A stretch of 64,000 bases of DNA from Marinirhabdus sp963793275 (GCA_963793275.1 CAWBZL010000003.1:1302001-1366000); one strand, 5' to 3'; shown: positions 54,056 to 62,984, counted from the stretch's first letter. The notes: generated from the sequence alone by a model not told the origin. Translations and numbers: made by a program.

Positions 54056-54820
54056 ATGAAACGAATCGTATTGATCTTGACATCTATTTTAGCATTAAAC
54101 TTTTTAATGAGTTTTCTAATAAATAACTTTTTAGACCAATCAAATGAGCTAATCCTTGGAGTAAAATTAATCCAAAAAATAATACTGATTGTAATAGCTT
54201 ACGCAGTTATTAGAAAGTTTGGATTACTAAAGAACATTCAAAACAAGAACCGGCTTGCTGGATTCATCGGAATATTGATTCTTGCGTATTCTATATATAG
54301 TGTGCATAATTCAACGTTGGAAGTTAGTTGGGGACATAAATCTCTGTTCTTTATTTTTTGTATACTGGTAAGTATATTCGAAGAATTGCTATTTAGGATC
54401 TTTGTTTATTTTAATTTTAGTAGAATTTTAAAAAAGAAAAAAATATTTATTATTGTAATACTATCAAGTTTAATTTTTGGTCTTGCGCATTTAACAAATA
54501 TTTTTTCGATGGACATTGTTAATATTACCATTATAAATCAAATAGTGTTTGCTTTTGGTATAGGTATGATTCTTCAAACCCTCTATATTAAGTTTAAAAA
54601 TATTATTCTACTTTATGCCTTACATGCAAGCATTAATGTACTAGGCAGCTACAAATCAAGACTTGACTTGAACGAGAGAATTGAAGAAACTCTTCAATTT
54701 CGCGATTTTCTGTTTAGTTTCTTGGGACTAATATTTATCGTTTTTATTATTTTATGCCCGATTATTTACTTACTCTTAAAAAATCATAAAAGAGAAGTAA
54801 CGATAGAAGTAGAAGTTTAA
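54056..54820 (+). CDS. CPBP-family intramembrane metalloprotease
   Basis: 254 residues from the ATG at 54056; the longer frame begins at a non-ATG codon at 53993. Eight or so membrane segments. The CPBP motifs are E-E-L-L-F-R (about 108-113), F-G-L-A-H (about 139-143) and H-A-S-I-N (about 195-199), giving the Glu, Glu and His residues of the active site. Family members process prenylated proteins, or mature and protect against bacteriocin-like peptides. The stop overlaps the next start (TAATG). Substrate unknown; the Cys-rich protein upstream is a possible candidate only by position. Confidence 0.82.
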   Translation: MKRIVLILTSILALNFLMSFLINNFLDQSNELILGVKLIQKIILIVIAYAVIRKFGLLKNIQNKNRLAGFIGILILAYSIYSVHNSTLEVSWGHKSLFFIFCILVSIFEELLFRIFVYFNFSRILKKKKIFIIVILSSLIFGLAHLTNIFSMDIVNITIINQIVFAFGIGMILQTLYIKFKNIILLYALHASINVLGSYKSRLDLNERIEETLQFRDFLFSFLGLIFIVFIILCPIIYLLLKNHKREVTIEVEV

Positions 54821-55202
54821 TGTCACTGCTTCTAAAAGAAGATCACTTTAGCCTGCTCGAAAAAATCGTTAAACCTTTCAATATCTTGGCGTACCTAACG
54901 AACAATCTGAAAATGTTGATGCTACTTTAGAAGAAGTAATAAATTATTATGAATCAACATATGGCGAAATAAAATTGGCTCCTTGTGATTTTGAAACGGA
55001 TTATGCAGAAGAAACAACTTGTCCTAAGTTTAACGTTTCAGCAAATATTCGCAATGATGTTATTCAGGATTTTAGAAATACTATTGTATTAAAACGTATT
55101 GATGTTGAAACGCACAATAAAATTGCAATTATCTACGGAGACGGTCATACTCCGGGTATTTTACAAGGTTTAAAAGATCGGGGATACCAAATTGAAAAAT
55201 AG
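54820..55202 (+). pseudogene. Possible frameshifted gene with a TraB/Tiki-like C-terminus
   Basis: An ATG overlapping the protease stop begins M-S-L-L-L-K-E-D-H-F-S-L-L-E-K-I-V-K-P and runs out at 54930. Another frame continues directly at that point, F-Q-Y-L-G-V-P-N-E-Q, and stays open to the TAG at 55200-55202. Joining them with one restored base gives a 127-residue protein ending I-A-I-I-Y-G-D-G-H-T-P-G-I-L-Q-G-L-K-D-R. This resembles the 'G-x-G-H-x-P-G' tail of TraB/GumN-like proteins. Either a decayed gene or another base-call error. Function unknown. Confidence 0.5.
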
Positions 55203-55271
55203 GCTATCACGATTTAAAGTAATAGTCGGGCGCCCAAGAATTAAAAACTCCCCTACTTAAATTTTAAAATC

Positions 55272-55706
55272 ATGAAATACTATTTTTTCACAGTACTCTT
55301 GTTGAGTACAGGATTCTTATGCCTATCCCAAACTAATTCAGTTGACACAACCACTAGTTTCAACGGCTTTCATTGCGATGGCAAACAAGGTATTTGCGAT
55401 ATAGGCAACCAAAGAAATACTTCTCAAAACAACACGACCTGGGTCTTAAATTCAAATGGTACTTTGACGTTAACCATAAAAAAGAACAAAATTTCAGAAC
55501 AAGAAATTATTCAAATTACTGGAACTACAACTTCAAAAACAAAAACCAACAATCAATATAATTTTATTGTTCCAAAAACCTACATCTTACCGGCTAATTT
55601 GAAAGAATCGCTAACCTCAAATACACCCTCCCTACAAATAAAAAGTGGTACCTACCCTATTCAGTTTTCAGAAAATCATCTCACTATTATTTTCAATCTG
55701 AAGTGA
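55272..55706 (+). CDS. Secreted protein, unknown
   Basis: 144 residues: signal peptide 1-20 (ends L-S-Q), then F-H-C-D-G-K-Q-G-I-C-D-I-G (two cysteines near 34-42), a Ser/Thr/Asn-rich beta region and a C-terminal strand. No known domain. The stop and the start of the next gene are one base apart, so they form an operon pair. Confidence 0.55.
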   Translation: MKYYFFTVLLLSTGFLCLSQTNSVDTTTSFNGFHCDGKQGICDIGNQRNTSQNNTTWVLNSNGTLTLTIKKNKISEQEIIQITGTTTSKTKTNNQYNFIVPKTYILPANLKESLTSNTPSLQIKSGTYPIQFSENHLTIIFNLK

Positions 55707-55707
55707 T

Positions 55708-56865
55708 ATGAAAACTGCCAGTCTCTATATAATCTTTATCTTCGGATTAATTTCAACAACAGGTATAACTGCGGGAAATGTAGATAAGGATATTGCAATT
55801 GTATTCGATGAGTTGCAAAACGAGCTACAGATTGTGAACCATAATTATAATATAAAGGCAAATAATATTTCCAGAAAACTAGTTGCGCATAAAACTAATC
55901 TGTCAAAAACTTCAGTTTTAAACGAGCAAGTACAAATTTTGGTTGCCATCAATAATTTAGAGGACATTCAAGAAAAAAGTAAAAACAGTTATATTTCCGA
56001 CATTAGTAAAATAAGGTATTTAAAAGGTCTACAAATCATCAAAATATTATACGAAAAAACACTTTCCTTAGACCACCATTTCTCCAGCGTGGCAACACTT
56101 AACGAAATCAATAGAATATCAAACCCAAATAACTATTCAGAATTTCAGGAAGTAAAAACTACATTGGTCGAAAAGCGGGACAAGAAATCCGGATTCAATA
56201 TTTCTTCCTTACTGGGAAATAACATTTATACTTCTGTGATACACTCATTTGTTTCCCTTTTTACAGATGACAAAACAGAAATTTCAGAAAAAGAGGCGAA
56301 CTTAAAAGACATAGAATGTATCTTAGACTTTACCTTAAGAATGCATAACGACTTAAATACCATTTACTTTGAAACTGTTTTTTTGCAAAAAAATAACGAA
56401 TCTGTTATGAAAGAGTTGGAACAGTTATTTACAGATTATACGCAACCAATACACTATAAAACTCCACTTAAAGAATGCCGGCAAACAGATGATTGGGGAA
56501 TCGTTAGAGAACAACTAAATACATATCTGGAAAAAATGGAGGGTACTATCAAGGAAGGGAAAAGTGACGCTAAGGTTAGAAGTATGCAAATTAACCTTCA
56601 GTTTCCCATTGATAGGTTGCTACAATTTATTACACAATACAACGCATTTATTGATCAGGGATCTAAGTTTTATGAAAAGTTCGGGATTATGCTTAACAGT
56701 TATGAAAATGAGCAACAATGTAGCAGTAAAATTCCCGCAGAATATCAAACTATGAAAAACAATATTGCTTTGTCTATAGAAAAATTCAATACCGCGTATA
56801 AACCTATAGAAATTAACGGCAGCAAACTAAAACAGCTGCTCTACGGCATTAATGAGTACGAGTAA
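55708..56865 (+). CDS. Secreted helical protein, unknown
   Basis: 385 residues: signal peptide about 1-22, followed by long alpha-helical, charged stretches with heptad character (about 25-130 and 190-380). There are few cysteines. No recognised family. It follows the preceding secreted gene by one base and precedes ald by 71 bases. It probably is the end of the accessory block. Confidence 0.5.
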   Translation: MKTASLYIIFIFGLISTTGITAGNVDKDIAIVFDELQNELQIVNHNYNIKANNISRKLVAHKTNLSKTSVLNEQVQILVAINNLEDIQEKSKNSYISDISKIRYLKGLQIIKILYEKTLSLDHHFSSVATLNEINRISNPNNYSEFQEVKTTLVEKRDKKSGFNISSLLGNNIYTSVIHSFVSLFTDDKTEISEKEANLKDIECILDFTLRMHNDLNTIYFETVFLQKNNESVMKELEQLFTDYTQPIHYKTPLKECRQTDDWGIVREQLNTYLEKMEGTIKEGKSDAKVRSMQINLQFPIDRLLQFITQYNAFIDQGSKFYEKFGIMLNSYENEQQCSSKIPAEYQTMKNNIALSIEKFNTAYKPIEINGSKLKQLLYGINEYE

Positions 56866-56936
56866 CCGTAAAATTAGGAATCAGAATTTATATTTCTCAA
56901 TTATATTAGTAACTTGGTGCTACCAACCAAAAAACT

Positions 56937-58136
56937 ATGCATCAACCCTCCTCCCCCTTTACCAAAGAACAATTACTTCCGCAGGAAGAAAAACTGGAAA
57001 TTTCAGCTCAAAAAGGTGAGTTATTTATTGGTCTTCCAAAAGAAACCTATATTCAGGAAAAACGCATTTGCTTAACACCGGATGCTGTAGGTGCGATTGT
57101 TGCGCACGGTCACCGAGTTCTTATAGAAAATGGAGCTGGCGAAGAAGCTGGTTTTAGTGATAAAAATTATAGCGAAGCAGGTGCAAAACTCACTACTGAT
57201 AAAAAACAAGTGTTTGGCTGCCCCATTGTTTTAAAAGTAGAACCGCCTACGTTAGACGAACTGGAACTAATGAAGCCAAAAACAGTTCTAATTTCTGCCC
57301 TTCAGCTTAAGATCCGACAAGAATCTTACTTTAAAACGCTCGCGAAGAAAAAAATAACAGCTTTAGCTTTTGAGTTCATTAAAGACGAAGACCAAAGCTA
57401 CCCAGCTGTAAAAGCCTTAAGTGAGATTGCCGGAACAGCCTCTGTGCTCATAGCTTCAGAATTAATGGTGAATGCAAAAAAGGGAAATGGCTTGCTTTTC
57501 GGAAATATAAGCGGCGTTCCGCCTGTTGAAGTTGTTGTAATAGGGGCAGGTACTGTTGGAGAATTTGCAGTACGATCTGCATTGGGACTTGGCGCAAGTG
57601 TAAAAGTATTTGATAGCTCGCTAACAAGATTAAGAACCTTACAAGCCAATGTTGGCAGACCTCTATACACGTCTACCATACAGCCAAAAAATTTACTGAA
57701 AGCGCTTCGTCGTTGCGACGTAGCCATTGGCGCTGTAAGAGGAAAAAACAGATCTCCCATTATAGTTTCCAGAACTATGGTTGAGAATATGAAAAACGGA
57801 GCGGTAATTATTGATGTAAGTGTAGACATGGGGGGCTGTTTTGAAACAACCGAAGTCACCTCCCACGACGCTCCAACGCAAATAACCAATGGTGTAATTC
57901 ACTACGGAGTTCCTAATATTCCCGCACGCTACCCAAAGACAGCTTCTATTTCAATAAGCAATATTTTTACGCCGTATCTACTCGATATTGCAGATAATGG
58001 CGGACTGGAAAATGCCATTCGTTTTGATAGTGGTCTGCGAAATGGTTTGTACTTTTACCGAGGCATTTTAACCAATAAATCCGTGGCAGATTGGTTCGAT
58101 ATGTCCTGGAGCGATATTAACTTGCTCATTTATTAA
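56937..58136 (+). CDS. ald: Alanine dehydrogenase
   Basis: 399 residues. The AlaDH/PNT N-terminal domain (about 25-160) reads P-K-E-T-Y-I-Q-E-K-R, with catalytic Lys and later His in the domain. The NAD-binding Rossmann fold contains V-I-G-A-G-T-V-G (about 200-207). It converts alanine to pyruvate and ammonia, reversibly, with NAD+. The arrangement porX-tsaE-ald-DUF4258 is common in Flavobacteriaceae; here ald is separated from tsaE by the accessory block. Confidence 0.94.
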   Translation: MHQPSSPFTKEQLLPQEEKLEISAQKGELFIGLPKETYIQEKRICLTPDAVGAIVAHGHRVLIENGAGEEAGFSDKNYSEAGAKLTTDKKQVFGCPIVLKVEPPTLDELELMKPKTVLISALQLKIRQESYFKTLAKKKITALAFEFIKDEDQSYPAVKALSEIAGTASVLIASELMVNAKKGNGLLFGNISGVPPVEVVVIGAGTVGEFAVRSALGLGASVKVFDSSLTRLRTLQANVGRPLYTSTIQPKNLLKALRRCDVAIGAVRGKNRSPIIVSRTMVENMKNGAVIIDVSVDMGGCFETTEVTSHDAPTQITNGVIHYGVPNIPARYPKTASISISNIFTPYLLDIADNGGLENAIRFDSGLRNGLYFYRGILTNKSVADWFDMSWSDINLLIY

Positions 58137-58151
58137 AAGAAACAATACAAA

Positions 58152-58526
58152 ATGAAATTAGTACAACGTATCGCCTACTACGGCGTGGGTTTTATCATAG
58201 GTCTTATTATTCTGTTTTTCTTTTTAGGCGGAAAAAAAACCAGCTGCGATTATGGTTTTGATGCCCGAACCCTGAAAAACATACGCACTAAAAAAATTGA
58301 ATTTTCTGCTGAAAGCGAATTAATGAAAAACAAATTTCAACTGGACACAGTCGCTATCCGAACTATTCTGAAAAAAGCAGATGTAGATTTTTCTGAAACC
58401 GATAGAAAACTGGATTCCTGTAAAATTTATTTGATCGATGGAAAATTAAAAGAGCAAGAATTTCAGCTACGCATGAAAAATTGTGAAAAAGTAGCCACTG
58501 TGCTTGGAATAAAAAAGGTTGAATAA
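58152..58526 (+). CDS. Membrane-anchored DUF4258-like protein
   Basis: 124 residues: one N-terminal membrane helix (about 9-27), then a small alpha-beta domain with I-R-T-K-K-I-E-F and V-D-F-S-E-T-D-R-K-L near 77-86, as in DUF4258 proteins found next to ald. No catalytic residues. It starts 15 bases after ald, probably same transcript. Confidence 0.65.
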   Translation: MKLVQRIAYYGVGFIIGLIILFFFLGGKKTSCDYGFDARTLKNIRTKKIEFSAESELMKNKFQLDTVAIRTILKKADVDFSETDRKLDSCKIYLIDGKLKEQEFQLRMKNCEKVATVLGIKKVE

Positions 58527-58582
58527 ACCTGAAAATGCACTACCCAACAAAAACACTTATAAAAATAAATTAAATAGTACCA

Positions 58583-59440
58583 ATGTTCGAAATACTTACC
58601 TCACCAGATGCCCTCGTCGCTCTGTTAACCCTCACATTTCTTGAAATTGTTCTTGGGATAGACAACATCATATTTATTACCCTGGCATCCAGCAAACTCC
58701 CAAAAGAACATCAAAAAAAAGCAACCAATATCGGACTCTTAATGGCCATGCTTATTCGTGTTATTTTATTATTTGGTATTTCTTGGTTGGTAGCTATGGA
58801 AGCTCCATTCTGGCACATAAACACTTCCTGGATGAAAGCAGGAATTAGCGGTCAAGGACTTATTCTCATTGCAGGTGGTTTATTTTTATTATATAAAAGT
58901 ACCAGCGAAATACACGAAAAAGTGGAAGATAAAGGGCACGATGAGCGTGAAGTGGTAAAAGGCAGAAAGACCACACTTACCAAAGCTGTTGTACAAATTG
59001 CGCTTATAAACATCGTGTTCTCTTTCGACTCTATTTTAACCGCCGTAGGAATGACTAACGGACTTAGCGACAATCCTACAGACGCCTTGATAATTATGGT
59101 GATTGCCGTGGTTGTATCGGTTATCATTATGATGGTTTTTGCCAATCCTGTTGGAAAGTTTGTAACCAAACACCCAACGGTGCAATTGTTAGGGTTATCA
59201 TTTTTAATTCTAATAGGATTTATGCTCATTGCAGAAGGTGCACACCTTTCTCACATTGAACTATTTGGCTCACAAGTAGGGACCATTCCTAAAGGATACC
59301 TTTACTTTACCATTGCATTCTCTCTGTTTATCGAATTTTTAAATATGCGTTACCGTAAGACCACAAGTGAAATTGTAACCACACACCCAGAGAAGTTAGA
59401 CCCAAAATTGGAAGCAGAAGTTAAGGAACTAAAAAAATAA
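58583..59440 (+). CDS. TerC-family membrane protein
   Basis: 285 residues with about eight membrane segments. The hallmark acidic motifs are E-I-V-L-G-I-D-N-I-I-F near 21-31 and V-F-S-F-D-S-I-L-T-A near 143-152. TerC proteins are linked to metal (Mn2+, tellurite) export or secreted-protein metalation. The stop overlaps the trmL start (TAATG), so they are coupled. Confidence 0.88.
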   Translation: MFEILTSPDALVALLTLTFLEIVLGIDNIIFITLASSKLPKEHQKKATNIGLLMAMLIRVILLFGISWLVAMEAPFWHINTSWMKAGISGQGLILIAGGLFLLYKSTSEIHEKVEDKGHDEREVVKGRKTTLTKAVVQIALINIVFSFDSILTAVGMTNGLSDNPTDALIIMVIAVVVSVIIMMVFANPVGKFVTKHPTVQLLGLSFLILIGFMLIAEGAHLSHIELFGSQVGTIPKGYLYFTIAFSLFIEFLNMRYRKTTSEIVTTHPEKLDPKLEAEVKELKK

Positions 59441-59892
59441 TGTCCTATAATATCGCACTCATAGAACCGGAAATACCCAACAACACAGGTAATATAGGTC
59501 GTTTAAGTTTAGCATCGGGTTGTCACTTACACCTTGTAAAACCATTTGGTTTCGAGCTTAATGACACCAGGGTAAAACGTGCAGGACTGGATTATTGGAA
59601 GCACGTACCGCTCACCATTTACGAGTCTGCTGAAGATTTTTTCGGACAACACAAGGACAAGAAAATGGTTTTTTTATCCAGTCACGGGAACAAAACATAT
59701 TGGGACATTCCTTTTGAAGAAGATATGTTTTTTATCTTCGGAAAAGAATCCATAGGACTTTCAGCTGAAATTTTGAAAAAGCATTCAGCGAACACCTATA
59801 AAATACCCATTCATAGTGAGCATATACGAAGTATTAACCTTGCCAATGCAGTAAGTGTAGTAGTGTATGAAGGATTGCGAAATCTCAAATGA
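59440..59892 (+). CDS. trmL: tRNA (cytidine(34)-2'-O)-methyltransferase
   Basis: 150 residues, a minimal SPOUT methyltransferase. It starts I-A-L-I-E-P-E-I-P-N-N-T-G-N-I-G-R. The knot region has F-G-K-E-S-I-G-L near 105-112, then I-P-x-x-S-x-x-I-R-S-I-N-L-A-N-A, where the terminal S-x-N-x-x-x-A is the SAM-binding loop. It methylates C34 or cmnm5U34 in tRNA-Leu. It overlaps terC by one base. Confidence 0.93.
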   Translation: MSYNIALIEPEIPNNTGNIGRLSLASGCHLHLVKPFGFELNDTRVKRAGLDYWKHVPLTIYESAEDFFGQHKDKKMVFLSSHGNKTYWDIPFEEDMFFIFGKESIGLSAEILKKHSANTYKIPIHSEHIRSINLANAVSVVVYEGLRNLK

Positions 59893-59937
59893 GACTTTTG
59901 CGGGTGTATTTTATGTTATTAAAATAAATTAAAAATA

Positions 59938-59953
59938 TTCCCGCCAGCGGGAA
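59938..59953 (+). promoter_or_regulatory. GC hairpin just before the methyltransferase start
   Basis: TTCCCGC/GCGGGAA pair around a two-base loop, six bases before the ATG at 59960. It could limit access to the start or end the preceding transcript. Confidence 0.35.
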
Positions 59954-59959
59954 ATAATT

Positions 59960-60778
59960 ATGACAGAAAATAACCAGGAATATTGGACCAAACGCTATGA
60001 AGATGGTGATATAGGCTGGGATATTGGTGCTGCCTCTACAGCATTGACAACGTATTTCGATCAGTTAGAAAATAAAGAGCTTACCATTTTAATACCGGGC
60101 GCCGGCAATGGATACGAAGCTGAATACCTTTATAAAAACGGATTCAAAAATGTTCATATCCTCGATATTTCTGAAATTCCCTTAGCAAACTTCCAGAAAC
60201 GAAATCCCGATTTCCCGAAAGAACAAATCCATCATCAGGACTTTTTTAAACACAAATCCAAATACGATTTAATTATTGAACAAACCTTTTTCTGTTCTTT
60301 TGATCCAGACCAGATGACGCGGGTGAAGTATGCTACAAAAATGGCCTCACTCCTGGCCCCCAAAGGAAAACTGGTTGGCTTGTTTATGGAGATCTCCGGA
60401 ATGGAAATCAGCGACCACAGACCCTACGGCGCTACAGAAGCTGAATACAGAAATTACCTGAAGCCACATTTCAATGTTGTTTTATTTGAAAAATGCTATA
60501 ATTCTATTCCAACGAGACAGAATGGGGAGTTTTTTGGGATATTTCAGAAAAAAATTAAGCCAACAATTCAGAAAAACAATCCGCTTCACGGAATTACATT
60601 AAAAACCATTCTCGAAGAATTGGTTGCAAAATATGGTTGGGAGGAACTGGGAGAACAAGTTCGCATTAATAGCTTTGTAACGAACCCTTCTATAAATTCC
60701 AGTTTAAAATTTTTAAGACGCACACCCTGGGCACGGGAGAAAGTGGAAAAATTATATATGTATACATTCAAAAAATGA
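59960..60778 (+). CDS. TPMT-like SAM methyltransferase fused to a VF530 domain
   Basis: 272 residues. The N-terminal TPMT-type domain (about 1-195) starts W-x-x-R-Y-E-D-G-D-I-G-W-D, with the SAM motif L-I-P-G-A-G-N-G-Y near 45-53 and E-Q-T-F-F-C-S-F. The C-terminal region (about 207-270) reads H-G-I-T-L-K-T-I-L-E-E-L-V and G-W-E-E-L-G, and ends S-S-L-K-F-L-R-R-T-P-W-A-R. This is the VF530 family, a small DNA-binding-like fold usually encoded as a separate 70-80 residue protein. Function of the joined protein is not known; thiol or other small-molecule methylation is inferred from the first domain. Confidence 0.85.
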   Translation: MTENNQEYWTKRYEDGDIGWDIGAASTALTTYFDQLENKELTILIPGAGNGYEAEYLYKNGFKNVHILDISEIPLANFQKRNPDFPKEQIHHQDFFKHKSKYDLIIEQTFFCSFDPDQMTRVKYATKMASLLAPKGKLVGLFMEISGMEISDHRPYGATEAEYRNYLKPHFNVVLFEKCYNSIPTRQNGEFFGIFQKKIKPTIQKNNPLHGITLKTILEELVAKYGWEELGEQVRINSFVTNPSINSSLKFLRRTPWAREKVEKLYMYTFKK

Positions 60779-60826
60779 TGCATACTACATAGCGTATCAT
60801 TTAAAAACAATACCGACCTTTACCCC

Positions 60827-61180
60827 ATGACAGAACTAGAATTTTTACAGCAAGAAGTATTTAAAGACCTCACAAATCTCAATAAAAAAGCAGAAAAAGC
60901 CGAAGATTATAAATTTTCGGAAGAAGATTTTGAAAAAATTATTGATCGTGCAAGTTTCTTTGGGATTAGTATCTACAGCATAAATACGTGGGCAAAAAAT
61001 ACATCCTTTGGAGCCACAATGCATCAGGACCATAATAAAAAAGCATCAGATAAGCGCTGGTACCTTAAAGCCTACAATACCTTTAAGCATAGACAGGAAG
61101 ATTTGAAGTACGCAGCAACCTATAAAGTACCCAGCAAATTACTCGCCAGATTTACCCCTGAAAGTTTAGAGGAGGAATAG
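60827..61180 (+). CDS. Small helical protein, unknown
   Basis: 117 residues without signal peptide or membrane helix; mostly charged helices (about 1-45 and 75-117) around a central segment, S-I-N-T-W-A-K-N-T-S-F-G. Start at 60827, 48 bases after the methyltransferase gene, same direction. No family recognised. It converges with the hydrolase gene, with only two bases between the stops. Confidence 0.55.
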   Translation: MTELEFLQQEVFKDLTNLNKKAEKAEDYKFSEEDFEKIIDRASFFGISIYSINTWAKNTSFGATMHQDHNKKASDKRWYLKAYNTFKHRQEDLKYAATYKVPSKLLARFTPESLEEE

Positions 61181-61182
61181 TT

Positions 61183-62352
61183 TTATTTTTTTGAATCAAT
61201 TTTAACCAGATACTCTCTGGCATTCTCATTATCCGGATTTATAGCTAAGGATTTTTTATAATTTTTTTTGGCTTCTTCATAGTTTTCATCAGAAAAATAT
61301 GCTTCTCCCAGGCTGTCATATAAATCGGCGTCGTTTGGCATAATAGACGTTCCGTATTTAAAAACTTTTATGGCTGCTTTGGCATTGGATTTATCTTTTA
61401 GCCACTCGTATCCTATCCTGTTAATGATAGAATTTAACCCCATTTCCATCATTTCGGCTTCACTTAACGTATCTGAAGTTGCTACAAGTTCCATTAAAAA
61501 TTCTGCGGGATTTTCTTCGTTGTTGTATTTTTTATAATGATAATACCCAGTAGATTCCGCAGGAAACAGCTCTGGAATCATCGTAGTATGGTTGCCTTTT
61601 TTTAATTCTGAAAGTAAATCTATTTCAACAAATTGCGAATACTCGTGAAACAAATAGATTCTTACTTTTAAAGTTTCCAGATCGTAAATTGTTGAATACT
61701 GAGTGCCAAATAAAGCATCGCTGGAAAGGCTTTTCATTACATCGCTGCAATATCCTAAAGAAGCGTCACCTTCTGAAGTTTTCAGAAACTGTAATCCATT
61801 CTGAAAATTTTCCAGTTCTACTTCTTCTTCCGAAGTAACCTGAGAATAATAAAAATTTGAAAATGCTTTCTCTTCCTCTTCTCCAAGGATTAAAGCATCT
61901 CCTTCAATAATTAAATACGTTCCGGATTTGTCTACAAATACTACCTGGCTACTCGTTAAGGAGCTTAAGTTAATAGTTTCAATATAAGTTTTCACCTCTT
62001 CTACCGTACTCATAGTCTGCATAATATTCTTAATGGCAGTTCCTATAGGAATATCCTTTTTCCCTTCGGTATTTTCTACGGCTAATTCGGGGTTTGAAAA
62101 TCCGTCAAAAACTAAACCAGCCTCGTTAATGGCACCCTGAGCAAAATTATTGAGTAATCCCATATACATCACCCCGTACGTATCGGCAACGCCAACCTCG
62201 AACCAGAATTGACTGTTGGGACTTAACCAATCTTCATTATTACCCACAATGGTTTTTCCGTTTTTGGTGATCTTATACATACTGCAACTCTTCCCTGCAA
62301 GCGGAGTACATATTAAAAATATTGCAAGAATAAATAAAGATAAATTTTTCAT
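61183..62352 (-). CDS. Linear amide C-N hydrolase-like protein with C-terminal TPR
   Basis: 389 residues from the ATG at 62352; the frame to 62403 would precede the signal peptide. Signal peptide 1-22, so the mature protein would begin with Cys23 (K-S-C-S-M), which is the N-terminal nucleophile position of Ntn-type choloylglycine/penicillin acylase-like hydrolases. N-N-E-D-W follows near residue 37. The C-terminal part (about 320-385) has two TPR repeats with L-Y-D-S-L-G-E-A-Y and Y-K-K-S-L-A-I-N-P-D-N. Substrate (amide, bile-salt-like or penicillin-like) unknown. Confidence 0.8.
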   Translation of the reverse strand: MKNLSLFILAIFLICTPLAGKSCSMYKITKNGKTIVGNNEDWLSPNSQFWFEVGVADTYGVMYMGLLNNFAQGAINEAGLVFDGFSNPELAVENTEGKKDIPIGTAIKNIMQTMSTVEEVKTYIETINLSSLTSSQVVFVDKSGTYLIIEGDALILGEEEEKAFSNFYYSQVTSEEEVELENFQNGLQFLKTSEGDASLGYCSDVMKSLSSDALFGTQYSTIYDLETLKVRIYLFHEYSQFVEIDLLSELKKGNHTTMIPELFPAESTGYYHYKKYNNEENPAEFLMELVATSDTLSEAEMMEMGLNSIINRIGYEWLKDKSNAKAAIKVFKYGTSIMPNDADLYDSLGEAYFSDENYEEAKKNYKKSLAINPDNENAREYLVKIDSKK

Positions 62353-62464
62353 GAGATGGTGTTTTTTGGCCTTAGAGTAGATTGGTTTGTTACAAAGACA
62401 CACATTAAGGGCGTATTGTTACACCTTTCATAAAAAACACCTTTTATCACTTTCTGTATGAAAC

Positions 62465-62902
62465 CTATGATGGATTTCCTTTTCCTTTCAACAATGTATT
62501 CTGTTCTTCCATGAGCCTTTCAATATTAGAAAGCAACTCAATATTTTTGGGTGTTTCTACAGTTTTGTTTTTAGGATCTTCGGCTTTTTTCTTGAAGCGG
62601 TTTATAAATTTGATCACTATAAAAATGGTGAGTGCAATGATCAGGAAATCTATTAATACTTCTATTAATTCTCCATAACCAATGGCAACTTCTGACGCTT
62701 CACCAACGGCTTCACGCAGAATATACTTGCGTTCGGCCAGATTTACATCATCTGTAAGCAGTGATAACGGCGGCATTACCACTTTCTTTACGAGCGTATT
62801 TACAACACTATTAAATGCGGTACCAATAATGATACCTACCGCCATATCGATCATATTACCTTTTACGGCAAAGTCTTTAAACTCTTTTATAAAACTGTTC
62901 AT
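62465..62902 (-). CDS. mscL: Large-conductance mechanosensitive channel
   Basis: 145 residues: N-terminal amphipathic helix with F-I-K-E-F-K-D-F-A, first membrane helix with the gate region V-G-I-I-I-G-T-A-F-N (about 22-31), periplasmic loop, second helix (about 80-100) and a charged C-terminal helix. MscL forms a pentamer that releases solutes under osmotic downshock. Its stop is 112 bases before the hydrolase start on the same strand. Confidence 0.94.
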   Translation of the reverse strand: MNSFIKEFKDFAVKGNMIDMAVGIIIGTAFNSVVNTLVKKVVMPPLSLLTDDVNLAERKYILREAVGEASEVAIGYGELIEVLIDFLIIALTIFIVIKFINRFKKKAEDPKNKTVETPKNIELLSNIERLMEEQNTLLKGKGNPS

Positions 62903-62984
62903 TGTTTTTTAGACGAAATTTTAAATTTATTGAATGGGTTTTGGTAATACTTAAATTAACTACAGAGTTAGAGAGAAAAAAGCA

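Noticed and set aside
57398..57889. 163-codon minus-strand ORF opposite ald
   Set aside because: Antisense to a conserved enzyme; no start context or family pattern.
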